A stretch of 64,000 nt of DNA from Cryptomeria japonica (Eukaryota > Streptophyta > Pinopsida > Cupressales > Cupressaceae), in the NCBI RefSeq assembly GCF_030272615.1, contig NC_081409.1:880613220-880677219 (forward strand). The letters run 5' to 3'. The notes below the pieces were generated by a model. The model saw only the letters and a program-made list of their open reading frames with translations, was not told the origin of the DNA and made no database searches. Numbering within the stretch: the first letter of the stretch is position 1; every line of letters starts with the position of its first letter. Made by a program: the position numbers and the translations under genes. This document shows positions 10,203-22,866 of this stretch, piece after piece.

Positions 10203-11530
10203 CTCGTTTATCAGCATTATGTTTGAGATCAACTTTAGCTTTAGTTGTGTTGGTAGATCCTCGACACTATTATTTGGCCAACCTTGGTCAAATCATTCTA
10301 GCAAGGAGCTTGTCTGGCGATTGTTGTGCCATTGTCATTTGGCACAAAATCATTTTTTGCTTTCCCAGATAGTTTCCACTTAATTGGGTTCATCTGTTGC
10401 ATGCTTTCGTACCTGGTTGAAGTTTTTGACTAGTTGATTGCCCTCTCTCATTTCCTTCGACTTGAGGCGTATCTCATTTTCTCCGATCAGGCCCATTGCT
10501 ATCAGTGCTTGCATTGGCCTGCGGATGTATGATCTGTGTTTTTTGGTGCTGGTCCATATCTTGATGGGGCGTAGCAGAGCACTGGGAGGTTTTCTTTGGG
10601 TTGGCTGGTGTATTGTTTGTTACTAATGATCATTCGACTTTTACTCATCAATAGCCTTGGATATTATTGGCTGAGTTTGAGTTGGATCTACCCAGCGTAT
10701 TGACTGGTTGGGCGCTTTTATTATTTTTGACCGATCGCTCACATCCGGCAACTTATATCCTTAGTTTACAGATCGGGTGGCTAACTCTTCTCTTTCTGTG
10801 TGGCATCTACAGGCATCTCATTCCCTAGAACAGTGGCTAATTCTATCCGTCGGGGATTTTTTTGTTTGTGGACAGTGCATTGATCGGGCCTCTATTTGCT
10901 TTGTTCGGGCTCTCTGATTTGTCCTCAGGCATTTATTATTGTTTCTTGACCCATCTTTATCGGCTTGCATTGATGTGTACCAGCGATCTCTGCAAACGTA
11001 CTACTATATAGATCAGGGTCGAAGAAATCAGTCTGTGTGAAGTTATCACTTGGTCATCTCATATCCTGTATTGCCAGAGGAGGGTGATTTTCCTTTGGTT
11101 AGATCGTTCTATTAGTGGTGTTTCGTGCATTGAATTTGAAGGGTTTTGTTGAGAGCTCGTGTGGCCTGGTTGGCCTGCCACTTAATCGGACTACTATAAT
11201 TCTCTCAGCTTGTAGGCTCCCATTACTTCAGAGAACAGTACGGCCAACCTGATTTGAGCTCCCAGGTGTTGCTATTTTGACTCCAAAGCGCCTATTTATA
11301 GGGCTTCTTTTTCAAACTTGCAGAACTTTTGTATACGGAGTCCATTTTTGGCCCATCATATATCGCTGGAAAGGTGTTTTTGTTAATTTCATTTTGGTAT
11401 AGGTATTTTTCCAGTATTTTGTTGTTTGCTACTCCATATGCTTCGTTGAAGTTGTGTGTTAGTTCAATTGCTTGTATTGTGGGGATAGTCAATTGTTGTA
11501 TTGTATTCTTTCACTACGGGTTTGTCAAAA
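10203..11530 (+). other. Leader of the Copia element, non-coding
   Basis: About 1.3 kb between primer site and gag with no conserved reading frame. Near 11332-11375 is a motif (TACGGAG..CATTTTTGG..ATATCGCTGGAAAGG) that recurs twice in the leader of the small LTR element at 26.8-27.0 kb. Confidence 0.55.
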
Positions 11531-12640
11531 ATTGTATTCCTAACTACATATAATTATCATGAGTGGAAAAAGAAAATGGAATTATTATTGCTAACAAAGA
11601 AGTTGTATAGAATCACTCTTGGCAATCTAGAACCCATAGGTGCTATAGTAAAGAGGAAATGGTTTGATCGATGGGACAAAGCTCTTGGTACTCTCACTAT
11701 GTCCCAATTTGAGATATCATATTGCATCTTGTAGAACTCCTAATGCTATTTGGACTATCTTAGAGGGTCTCTTTGGTAAGCCAGATGAGATGAGGAAATT
11801 CATGTTAGAGAATGAACTAATGAGTCTAAATCCTAGTAATTTTGACAATATCCAAGACTTCTTCTCTAAGCTCAATTCTCTTAGATTGGAGTTATATAAT
11901 AGTGGGGTAACTAAAGAGGATGAACAATTGATTCTCTCTATTCTTTCAAAGCTTTGACCGGATTATTTAGTTTTTGTTTCTACATTCTTGCTATTATGGA
12001 TGCCCTTGGTAGTGCACTCGAAATGTCCTCTCTTGATGGATTTGTAGCTCACCTCACGAGGGAACAAGCAAAGTTGGCACACATGAGTACATTGAAGCCT
12101 TCAAAGCCTCAAGCACTTCTTACAAAGGATTCCAGTCCAAAGGCTTCAGGTGGCAAAGGAAAGAAGCAACATAAGGATCCCAAGTCTAATGTGGAAGATA
12201 AGGATTCTCCTTCCAAGCATACTCCTAAGTCCAAGACCTCTTCTAAAGAGGAATCATCAAACAAGAAGAAGATAAAATGTGCTTACTGCAAAAGACAAGG
12301 ACATGATGAGCATAGGTGTCATACTAAGAAGATTGATGAGCTTACACACATTCTACAAAAGAATAACATCAGGTTGCCCTCATCAATGACTCATCCTTCT
12401 TCTTCTTCATCACAAGTGGCAACTTCTTCATCTACACAGTTGGGAACTGCAAGACTTTTACATGACATTGCTAAGATGAAAGGTAAAGCAATTAGGGCTT
12501 CTACACATCCTTAAAATGGGAAATGGCTTCTTGATTTAGGTGTCTTGCATAGCATGTCATCTTCTATGGATATGTTCTCCTCTTTTGAGCCTTGTAATTC
12601 TCCTAACATATTGATGGGTAACTCATTATTAATGTTATAT
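11530..12640 (+). pseudogene. Copia gag with zinc knuckle and a protease stub
   Basis: Gag of a Ty1/Copia element. The start NYHEWKKKMELLL (about 11553) is the conserved N-terminal gag motif; RTPNAIWTILEGLFG and LTREQAKL follow; a CCHC knuckle (CAYCKRQGHDEHRC) is at about 12277-12318. After an in-frame TAA at 12512-12514 the frame continues as GKWLLDLGVLHSMSSS, which matches the Copia protease start where DSGASHHM is usual, so the catalytic DSG is altered to DLG. Frameshifts lie near 11725 and 11960. The element ends abruptly near 12640, with no integrase or RT. Confidence 0.85.
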
Positions 12641-13640
12641 TTTTAATCTTTTGTGCAAATTATAAATTTGATTCTATATTTGATTCTAGATAAAATCTTT
12701 AGTAAACATTACTCATGTATGAACCTTCAACTTTTCTTGGAAATTTCTTATAATGTATATGTATGTATATATGTATGTATGTATGAAATCTAGATGCATC
12801 GATAATAAAATGTTAAGCCTCTTGAAATCACATCAAATCACTATTGATAATTATGTTTTCATCCATTATATGTAAATTATAAATTCAATCATATGAGTTG
12901 TGGGTCTTCCAAAATTACATCAACACACTATTGAATGCTAGATTTTAATCTATTCTGCATATTTTAAATTGAATTGTATGGCTTAAGACATAGCCATCAG
13001 GAAACATAATTGATGTGAACATTCAACTTTTCTTACGGATTTCCCACACATCTAAAAAATCAATTCCATGAAACATAGATGCACTAGCAATGAAATTTAT
13101 GTTAGTTTGGATAGGCATTATTTTATTTTATCCTTTTTTGCATATTTTTCTTGTTCATTGTAATCATGAGACTTTATTATTAGAAGAAGAAAAGGGATGC
13201 AATAAGTTATAATTTCTTATAATTGAGTCTAGATAGACTTTAGTAAGCATCGCTCTTGTGTGAACCTTCAAACTTTTTTTGGAAATTTCTTATATTAATA
13301 CAAAAAATCAATCCCATGAAATCTAGATGCAATAATAATAAAATTTAAAGTCTCTCCAAATCACATCAACTCACTACTGATAATTATAGTTTTACCCATT
13401 ATATAAATCATAAATTTAATCATATGAATTGTAGATATTCCAAAATCTCGCCAACTCACTATTAAATATTAGACTTTTAAACTATTATATAAATTATAAA
13501 TTCATTTATATGATTTAAAACATAATCATTAAGAACCTTTAACTTTTTTGGAAAATTTCCAACACATGTCTAAAACTACAATCCCATAAAATCCAACCAT
13601 TGAGATTGGCAATGAGATTTATGCATTTTCAACCATCGAA
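12641..13640. repeat. AT-rich degenerate repeat array, ~530-bp higher-order unit
   Basis: The blocks CCTTCAACTTTTCTTGGAAATTT and ATCACATCAACTCACTATTGATAATTA recur with drift: the first at about 12721, 13016, 13262 and 13531, the second at about 12826, 12912, 13357 and 13443. Pairs are about 530 bases apart, so a unit with two sub-units has been tandemly duplicated. The same family recurs at 28.4-29.2, 30.8-31.2 and 34.3-34.6 kb. Confidence 0.65.
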
Positions 13641-14948
13641 GATGACAACAAATAACCTCTCATATATTCATTTGGTCATTACCTGAGATATAATATGGTC
13701 AGTCAAAAATAAGTGACGAGTAGACTCAAATTTAATTTCTCAGACGACTTACCGTGTCGTTATCATCTGCTAATATTGACCACATGCAATATGTAATTGG
13801 GTGTGCAGTTTTTCAAAGATTAGGTTTGGGTCGAACAGTTTCGAGGGAGGTTTAATCTGGTCATTTGTTTATATTTCTGAGTAGATTTGTTCCATCTCTA
13901 GTGAGATAACCTTAGCCTGTCAAGTCTGTCAAAGTTTGATGAGACGCTATGGTGAATAATAAAATTAGAAGTAGGGAAAACGAAATAAAGCGGTGCAATG
14001 ATAACTACATGTAGACTAATTCCGCTAAACAATCTTCCCATACTATCATGGGAATGTTTATTCAACAAATAAAGAAGAATTTTTTTTAGAGATCTGTGTA
14101 AGCAAATGGCGTGTACAAGTAAAACAAACGTGTCTCTAGTAACTCATTCATCATAATAAATGTGCATTTATTAAGGAAAATGATGATTAATTTGAAGGCA
14201 AGTCAAGTGGAAAATGATGAACATAACAGCTAAAGGGAGGTGGCAAAAAGAAAAGAAGAGATGGACTACTAGCAATTGATTACAAAATGAGAAAGGGAGA
14301 GACACTAGTTAGACAATCTCACCACTTCAATTAGGAAAGAGATTTTTAAGCATTATTTTATATCATATATCATTATTAAATTTTGTGATATATGTCTATT
14401 TGATTCAGAGAATTTGTAGGTCTTGGGTGATTGAAAATATTATTAAATGATACACTAAAGTGATCAATTTGAATATAATAATGTAATGGGAAGTTGATTT
14501 TTTACATAAAAGAATACCTTATACTAGTTTACATGAATACATTATATAAAAGAAAATAACCAACTAACATATCCATTCAAATTACCAATCATCCGGTTTA
14601 ATTTTTAATTAATTAATTTTAATAAATATTATTTTATTTAGTTCTTTATCCATTAAAATTGAAAGGAAAAAATATATTTAAGAAGGAAATTTCATTAAAC
14701 TTAATCAATATGCTAAGAAAATACAAAATAATTAATCTGGTTCAACTTGTAATTCAATCTAGATTTAGGATAGCAGAAACCTCCTTCCCACAATTGTTAC
14801 TTGTGTGTAACGTGAAATCTAATTTAATTGAGGTTTATTAGGTTGGATAATTTGGATAATTTAGATTTCACTGCTTAATGACTCGTATATTTAATAATCT
14901 TCTGACCAAAATGGGTTCTTTTAGATTTCGTAAAATGATGTCATTCTA
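13641..14948. other. AT-rich non-coding stretch
   Basis: No coding similarity. The only open frames are short, AT-biased and unlike any family I know. Confidence 0.5.
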
Positions 14949-15050
14949 CTAGACTTATTAGTGAACATTTCACTATAAAAGATGTAAATTCAGAAATTTC
15001 TAGGCTTATTAGTGGATATTTCACTATAAAAGATGTAAATTCAGAAATTA
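14949..15050. repeat. Two-copy 51-bp tandem repeat
   Basis: The block starting CTAGACTTATTAGTGAACAT at 14949 repeats from 15000 with only a few substitutions, including the shared CACTATAAAAGATGTAAATT. Confidence 0.85.
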
Positions 15051-15411
15051 TAAAACAAAAAAATTTAAAACTTTATGTATTAAAAATGTATTAAAAAGTC
15101 AATTCTCATACCCTGAATTATTGTCAGAATGCAGAGTAAAAGGAGAGTTAAAAAATTATAATTCCTATTGACTGAAAATAGGTAAAAACATTCTATAACA
15201 GATATAAAGGCTCTAGAGCTGATTGCAGAGTAAGAAACAACTAGCTGGATTACATAAGAAGAAACAACTAGCTCGATTACAAAGGTCTATTACCTTACAA
15301 GAATCTGCAGTACTAGTCTAGCACACCATAATATATCACACCGGATAGAAGCTCATGAAATACGTTACAGAACAGAGCACAAAAGCCAAGCACTGTTAAT
15401 CATTCAATGCT
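15051..15411. other. 3' flank of the DUF247 gene
   Basis: Non-coding, likely containing the 3' untranslated region of the minus-strand gene. A short direct repeat (AAGAAACAACTAGCTSGATTAC) occurs near 15230-15280. Confidence 0.4.
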
Positions 15412-16806
15412 TCATCGTGCTCCACAGTTTTTAAATAAACAAAAGACCTGGGCCCCTGTAAGCAGGAGGAGGATTGTTGCTCCGATTCCTCCAATCACCA
15501 GCCATGGTTTTGAAACGTAAGCATCCCAGAACTCATTCCAAACAGCTGCTGAACTGGTCAGTTCTGCCCTTGTTAAAATAAAGGAGAAGCACGTTGGTTG
15601 GAAAGGTGCTAGGCTCGTGAAGTTCAATTGTTGGATAACTCGCGAGGGATTCCTGAGATCACCAATAATAATCCTCTTTTCTCTCATCAGACTTACTCCT
15701 TTCTCTGTTTGGAAAAGCTCGTCCATGAGATGAACATATGCAGTTAAACTCTTAGAAACGAGGTACGTTGAACAAACTTCCAAATCAATTAAATTTCTGA
15801 TGTGTATTTCTGAATCCACATCAAACTTTATTGGCGGGATAAACAGCGTTCTACTGCGGAATACAACATCTTGGACATTTTCACCTTTCGCCTTGATCTT
15901 CACTCCTCCATTCATTAATTCAACTGCAGATGGAAACTTGCACTTCTTGAACGACTCTGCCACTTCCTTGGACTCTTTGCGATCAAGAGGTCCATATTCG
16001 TTTCCCTCTCCAAGACAATTGTAGTAATAAATGTCTAAAAGATGGTTCTGCCAGGGTGATTCTTTATGAGGAAACTAATCAAAAGGCCGGTAATATTCGC
16101 TGCGGAACACAATCTTGAGCAATTCTTGAAGTTCAGATTTGGCCTTTTTATGCCTGGTTGATTCTTCCATAGCAATAACCTCTGTAGGTGCATCAACTTG
16201 TTCCATGGCAACAACTTCTTCAGGGGCATCAACTTGTTCCATGGCCAGAACTTCTTCCAAGACAAAGAGTGGGATCTGATTCTCTAATTTAATCAAATCC
16301 TTCATGATCTCAGATATTACCACTGGAATCTCGGACTGGAGTCCCAAAAAGGGATCCGAAGTTTCCTGAAAACATTGGAAAAACTCAAGGATAAAACAAG
16401 CATCCCGAGCGATCAGCCAAGAAAGGACAAGATGATTATCAAAGATTTCCATAAGTTGGTATGGCATATAATTATCGTAGCAGCTACAGATCTTACCTAG
16501 CATGGTATCTATTTTAGAAAGCGAATTCTCGAAGCTGAAGTCAACATTTCCTGTTTTGCTACGAATTCTTTCAACCTCTCTACGTGCTGCCTCGCCTTTG
16601 AATCTTTCCAATTCCTCGAGCTCCAGTTTTCCAAAATGGTAAGGACCGATGGAAACGATTCGAGGCACGTAAGCATCCTCACACTCGTTCAACAATCCGC
16701 TTGGTGCAATGAAAATGCAAATCAAATTGTTATGCGACGGAATATTATTAGAAATGGGACCTGATTTCGCTTCAAGCCTCCATTGCTCAAGTGTACTCGT
16801 CATCAT
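15412..16806 (-). pseudogene. DUF247 (UPF0481) membrane protein gene, single exon, one in-frame TAG
   Basis: DUF247 proteins are plant-specific, usually intronless, about 400-550 residues, with a C-terminal membrane anchor; one grass member takes part in self-incompatibility, but most are uncharacterised. Signatures here: YVPRIVSIGPYHFG at residues 46-59, DACFILEFF near residue 136, LIKLENQIPLFVLEEVL near 190, then downstream of the stop HLLDIYYYN, IPPIKFDVDSE and RNLIDLEVC, and a C-terminal hydrophobic span (WLVIGGIGATILLLL). The whole 464-codon frame is open except for TAG at 16077-16075, which falls between RPFD and FPHK well inside the domain. A 12-residue repeat (AMEQVDAP) precedes it. 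Possibilities are a young pseudogene, a segregating null allele, a sequencing error or read-through. It is the only convincing host gene here. Confidence 0.85.
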
Positions 16807-16881
16807 ACAGCCAGCCGTCGAGCTAAGGTGACCTTATCTACTTGATTGAAAACTAACTACATACTTAATCCGAGGAATCAT

Positions 16882-16890
16882 CTATTTATA
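16882..16890 (-). promoter_or_regulatory. Candidate TATA box of the DUF247 gene
   Basis: The minus strand reads TATAAATAG about 76-84 bases upstream of the ATG at 16806, a typical plant spacing once a short leader is allowed. It suggests the gene kept its own promoter. Confidence 0.5.
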
Positions 16891-17409
16891 ATAAGTATCT
16901 TCAATTTTAAAAGCGTGTTTATCGTGTGATTGAAACATTACTGTTCCACAACAGGGTTAAATTGCCCGGTTAGAGTATTTCTTCAAAGCTGAAAACAACC
17001 TCCATTCCACCAAAATTTACTGCATCTGAGGGTCCACCTCTACATTAAAAAAATAGTGACTTAAACAAAATTTATGGCTCCGATTTCTACGAGGTGCGAA
17101 ACGTATAGCATCGTTGAAAGAAATGTGAAGCACACTATAGCGTCGGCAATAGTGTGACAACCTGAATGTTTTAAATGCTCCTTCAAAATATGTTATCAAA
17201 TTGATAGGATTGAATTATGTAACTCGTGAATGGTCTCACAATCCATAATCTACAACTTCCAAAAATAAAGTTAGACCAAAGTTTGTTTAAAATTTTCTTT
17301 ATTTTTTAAAGGTATTGTCTAAAACATAAGGTCATCAAAATGTAATGAAAGATATTAGACTCCAAGGAAAAAAAACTCTTAAAATAATTTTTAGTCATTA
17401 CATTCAACT
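16891..17409. other. Intergenic sequence between DUF247 and the LINE
   Basis: AT-rich and non-coding. Its right edge contains the left copy of the LINE target duplication. Confidence 0.5.
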
Positions 17410-17421
17410 AACTAAACTTTT
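17410..17421. repeat. Left target-site duplication of the LINE
   Basis: AACTAAACTTTT at 17410-17421 is repeated exactly at 24012-24023 after the poly(A) tail. The run of A makes the exact left end of the right copy ambiguous by one or two bases. Confidence 0.85.
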
Positions 17422-17433
17422 AAAATAAATTTC

Positions 17434-18653
17434 ATGGCGAGGAGGGAAGGAAAAAACTCTATGCAAAATCAGTTATATGTTAATGGAGGAGAGAATCCCA
17501 GAAGGAGCGGTAAGTCTCGGGAGACAAGTGAGAAGGTGGTCTGCGAGGTAGATCTATCCAGCGATTCGGAGGAAGATAGAGCGCTATGGCTGGAGCACGC
17601 GGCGATTGGCAGAGTGGTTGGGTTGGGCCTCAGATGACTAGGTCTACCATAAAAGACTGGATTTCTAAACATTGGGGTTTGAGATTGATTGTGAAATTTA
17701 TTCCAAGGAACTTTTTCATTGTGGTTTTTGAAGATGGGTTGGAAAGAAATAAGTTTTTATGCAAGGATAACTAGTATATCGGGGAACATCCTCTATATTT
17801 ACAGCCATGGTTCCCGAATTTTAACCCACTCTCGTTGGCAGTATATGACAGATTGGTATGGATTAGGATGTATAATTTGCCTTTTGAGTATTGGGGAGAT
17901 AAGTGCTTGGAGAAAATTGGCTGATCGCTGGGAACATTGCTGGAAGTTGATGAGGATATTATTGAAAATGATAGTTATGTGTATGCCTGGATGAAGATTG
18001 CGGCGGTAAAGGAGATTCCATCACAAATTTCCTTAGCCACATCAGAGGGATTTTGGATGCAATATGTAGAGATTGAGAAGGAAATAGTCCCATGTTCAAG
18101 ATGTGGTAGTAAAATGCATCATGAGGAGGTTTGCAGAATGTTTGTCCGGAAGGCTAGAAGAAGAAACTTCCCCAAATAGACAAACAAGCGCCGCTAGGTA
18201 GAAAAAATAGTTAAACCCCTGCTTTTGGAGACGTGTAATCCTCAGAAGGATCGGGAACAGGAAGAGAAGGAGGCCCCAATAGCGAACCATGCTAAGTCGA
18301 CTCCCATGGAGAATTTGGGGCAATCTAGGGTGGCAAATTATATGGTTAGTAAGGTTTCGAACATTGCTGAGTAGAAGGATTTAAATAATAATCAGTCACC
18401 CCTGTCTTCTAATTCAGAATATGAAGAGGAATTAAGTCCAGAAGAAGAGGATGTAGAAGATGGGCTGGAGAATATGGACCCTAGATGTATTAGTCAATCG
18501 GCAAATGCACTCCTGTGTAGAGGAAAAGGAAGTAGGGGAAGAAGGAGTCATAAGCAAGTCAGAGAGGAGAGGGCCTATGAGAAAGACATTGTCAATGTTT
18601 TGGACTACATGAAGAGAACCAAGGGAAGGGTTCCCTCCCTTGGAGAAAGATGA
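17434..18653 (+). pseudogene. LINE ORF1 (DUF4283-like RNA-binding protein with CCHC zinc knuckle)
   Basis: ORF1 proteins of plant L1 elements bind the element RNA. The N-terminal part (17434-17637) is charged; after one frameshift near 17600 the frame runs on as WGLRLIVKFIPRNFF, then LVWIRMYNLPFEYWGD, the typical DUF4283 core, and a CCHC knuckle (CSRCGSKMHHEEVC) at about 18093-18134. An acidic tail (EEELSPEEEDVED) follows. Internal stops include TAG near 17771, TGA near 17930, TAG at 18177 and two more TAG. The frame ends at TGA 18651-18653, overlapping the ORF2 start codon. Confidence 0.85.
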
Positions 18654-21600
18654 AGATCCTTTCTTGGAATGTCAGGGGTTTATCGGCTCCTGACAAGAAG
18701 CGCTTGGTTAAAAGGGCATTAAAGAATGTAGACTGTGATTTAGTTTTAATGCAGGAAACCAAGCTAAACAAAAAAAAATGAATGATTTCATTAACTCTTG
18801 CTATAAATGGAATGGTGCTGCACAAGCATCCAAAGGTTCTGTAGGTGGTTTAGGGGTGCTCTAGAAACCTGAATCCTTTTAGGTTTCCACTATTGTTTCT
18901 TACCAATACTGGATGGCATGTCGGGTGGTTAGATTGGAGGATCATTTTGAATTTCCACTTCTTAATGTTTATGGACCCACTAAGACAGAGGACAAAAAAG
19001 CAGTGGGGAGCGAGATCTTTGCCTAGATGGATAGTGTGGGATATGATAGGATGATCATGGCAGGGGATTTTAATGCTCTTTTCGAATTGGATGATAAAGT
19101 AGGAGGGCTCAAAAAGAGTACTCAAGTAATGAAAGATTTTAGATCATTTATAGATGATATGCGGGTTATGGATATTGTTCCTAAAAATGGTAGATTCACT
19201 TGGACCAACAAAAGGCACAATTTCTTGAATATCTCTGAAAGGTTGGATAGATTTTTTGCTGGTAAATTTTGGATCGATGGTCAATTTAACCTTTCTTCCT
19301 TCATTATCCCTCAATCGGGATCTGACCACTTTCCCATCAGACTGATTATGGAAAGGAGTAAGCCTCCTCTGAGGAGTTATTTTAAGTTTCAAAGCATGTG
19401 GTGGAGAGATCCATCTTTTATAGTTAATTTGAAATCATGGTGGCTGGAAAGTAAAATGTTTAGAGGCTCTCCAAGCTTCTATTTTGTTAAGAGATTAGGC
19501 TTTCTAAAAAAGAAGATCAAATTGTGGAATAAGGAGTCTTCTAAGAATATATTCTTAGAAAAGTTTAGATTAGAGGAGGAAATGCCAAAATTAAATGAGA
19601 AAATCATGGTGGTAGGAATGACAAATGCGGAATTTGAATTGGAGAAGAGTTGGAAGGATCAATATCTCTAAATTTTGCGAAGAGAAGAACTATATTGGAG
19701 GGATAAGTTGAGAGAACTATGGATTGCAGAGGGTGATTCCAATACAAAATTCTTTCATGCCTCTGTGAAGGCAAGGGGATCTCAAAATCAAATTTTCAAC
19801 ATTCAAGATGAAAGTGGCAAGATTTTCTCCACAGGGGAAGAAATAGAGAAAGTTGTGGTTGAGCATTTCATGAGAGTTTTGGGTAATAGGGAAGCTGAGA
19901 AGGAGGACTTTATCCCTTTGGTCGACAGAACCATAGAGAAGATGTTAAAAACCGAAGATAATGAGATGCTTTTAGCTCCTTTCTCAATTGAAGAGGTGAA
20001 AAAGGTCACCTTTTCATTACATCCCCATAAAGCCCCGGGACCTGACGGTTTTACCGCGGAGGTATATCAGAGGTGTTGGGACTTTATGGGAGAGGATATA
20101 CATGAGGTTGTTGAAGATTTCAGAAAGAATAGGAGGTTTGTCAAATCTATTAATCATACTATGATAGCTCTTATCCCAAAAAAACCAACATGTGCATCTA
20201 TGTCATATTTTTGGCCTATTTCACTATGTAATGCCCTTTATAAAATTATCTCAAAAGCCTTATCAGAGAGATTGAAAAATATCCTGCACAGACTCATATC
20301 AGAAAATCAGAATGGTTTCACACCTGGTAGGGAGCTCGTGGATAGCATTATATTGACCTCAGAAGTTTTTCATTCGATGACCAAGGAAAGGATCAAAGGG
20401 ATGGCAATTAAGCTTGATGTTTTCAAAGCATATGATAGAGTGCTATGGCATTTTCTAGTGCAAGTCCTACAAAGGTTTGGTTTCGACAGTAAGTGGATTG
20501 ATTGTATTAAATTCTGCTTTTCCTTTGTTTGTTTCTCTATTGTAGTTAATGGTGCAGTATGTGGCTTCTTTGCTGCAACTAACGGCCTGAGACAGTGAGA
20601 TCCTTTGTCTCCTTCCCTCTTCATTATGATGGCTGAAGTACTAGGAAATAGCATAAAGAATAACTACATGGCGGGAGTTTGGAAAGGAATTTCGATTCAC
20701 CCAGATTTGGTAAACATGACACACTCCCAATTTGCGGATGATACTGTTTTGTTTGGAGTTTCATCCATCCGAGAAGCAGAGACAATTAAGGAGACTTTGG
20801 AGGAATACGCAAAGGTGTTAGGACAGCATATGAATAAAGAGAAATCACAGAACTTCTTTCTTAACACAAGCAGACAGAACTAGAAATCTATATTGCAGGT
20901 CGTGGGCTTTCCAAAAGGGGATTTTCCCCTCAAATATTTGGGTATTTCAATTGGAGCAGGATCAAACCAAAAGTAGCTTTGGGAAGAAGTGATTAATAAA
21001 TGCAAAGGGATGGTTGACTCTTGGAAAAACAAATGGTTATCCCAGGCAGGAAGGATCCAGATGATCAAATCTGTATTGTCTGCGGTTCCAATATATAGCA
21101 TGTCTTGTTTTAAGATGTCTAGGCAAGCCTATAGAAGTGTGGACAGTATGCCTAACAAATTTTTGTGGGAAGGATCAAAAGAGGATTGGAGAATCCCTCT
21201 AATCAATTGGGATATGGTTTGCCTCATCAAGGAGGAAGGAGGAGTAGGACTCAGAGAAATGGAGCTGCAAAACAAAGCTTTGGGTGCCAAGCTAGCATGG
21301 AAGCTTTTTAAGCACCCCAATAGATTATGGTGCAGAGTGATTAGGAACAAATATTTGGATTCTTTGGAGGAAGAAAGGATCTTCACAATGGGTAATTCAA
21401 AGAAAGGCTCTCTAGGTTGGAATTTCATTTGGGATAGCATAAGTTTACTCACAGAACACCTATCTTGGAACATAGGTAATGGTTTGAAGGCTAAATTTTG
21501 GTCAGATTCTTGGGTTGGAGAAAAACCATTGAAGGAAGTCTTCAAAGATCAAGAATGGGTCAATCTGGTGGAAGCAAGTATAGGTAGCAGAGTTAAGGAT

Positions 21601-22866
21601 TATATTGTTCTCGGAGGAAACCAAGGGGAGAGGGTGGTATGGGAAAAATGTAGTATAGGCAATAAAGACCTATGTGGTAAATTAGATCAGATTTTATCTC
21701 AAAGACATATTTTTGTGTCAAATACAAAGGACAAAGTATTTTGGTGCACTATTAAATCAGGAGAATATAAAGTCAAATGGGGTTATGAAATCCAGAGAAG
21801 GAGGATCAGGAACCCAGAGTGGCCATACAAATTATGTTGGCATAACAGAATTCTTCCAAAAGCAGGAGCGCTTCTTTGGATAGCTTTATAGGACAAAGTT
21901 CTGACAGGAAACAGATTAAAAACTATCGGTATAGCTGGACCTAGTAGGTGTGTCATGTGCAAAAAGGATGATGAAACCACCAATCATTTGCTTTTTTCTT
22001 TCCCTTTTGCAAGTAGTTGCTGGGAGTGGTTCCTTGATGCGTTTGAGTATCAAACTGTCAGAAATGAAACACTAATAGACTTCATGTCCTCTTGGCCTCT
22101 CCTTTGCAAATCCAAGTGGGGAGACTTATGGTTAGTAGGCCCTTCTATGATAGTTTGGCAAATTAGGAAGGAAAGAAATAGGAGAATTTTTAGAGAGGAA
22201 TCCCAATCTAGAGAGGAGACTTTAAAAATTATCAAGGCCGATATTGAGGAAGTTGTTAGTGGTAATCTCAGGAAGAAAACCATTAGATTCTACAATGTAT
22301 GGGATATGAAGGTGGAAAAGAGGTGGTCTTTTAAGGTTATGGTTGAAGGGAGGATTGCGAAAAACTCTATAAGTGGAAAGCAAGTCATCTAGTTAGCTAT
22401 AAGGAAGAATTAGAATAAGATAAATTTTGACGAGGCCAGTAGAGGCAACCCTGGCAAAGCAGGTTATGGAGTAGTACTTAGAGATGAAAATGGTTCCTTT
22501 CTGCAATCAGTATACGGAAGTATTGGGGAAACTACAAACAACGAAGCCGAAATAAGGGCATTGGAAGCAGGATTGGAGATGTGCGTAGAGTAAGGTGTAT
22601 CCAAAGTCATTATGGAAGGGGATTCTCAAATTATAGTTAATGAGGTCATTAAGAGAAATTTTCAGAGCTGGAAATTAAATAGGTGGGTTTTTCGAATCTA
22701 GACACTTCCTGGAAAAATAGGGGAATTCAAAATCACTCACTCTTAAAGGGAGGGAAACAAGGTGGAAGACATCCTAGCTAATATGGGAGTAACATCAGAA
22801 AGGAATAAAAACATCATTAGAAAGAATGAGTTGATGGGAGTCATTGAAGAAATGGTACGCAAATAA
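18650..22866 (+). pseudogene. LINE ORF2: endonuclease, reverse transcriptase, zinc-binding region, RNase H
   Basis: ORF2 performs target-primed reverse transcription. The AP-type endonuclease starts at ILSWNVRGL, with QETK, GDFNA and SGSDHFPI. RT follows with the LIPKK and PISLCNALYKIISK blocks, FTPGRELVDSI, the AIKLDVFKAYDRV motif and the FADD active site at 20731-20742. A CMCKKDDETTNHLLF-type zinc-binding region lies near 21955. RNase H follows (NFDEASRGNPG near 22423, NNEAEIRALEAG, MEGDSQIIV, KVEDILA), so its four acidic positions are visible. One frameshift in a 9-A run near 18771-18779 separates the start from the rest; afterwards one frame is kept to TAA 22864-22866 with about 13 internal stops, mostly TAG. 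RNase H in plant L1 is established knowledge. Confidence 0.92.
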
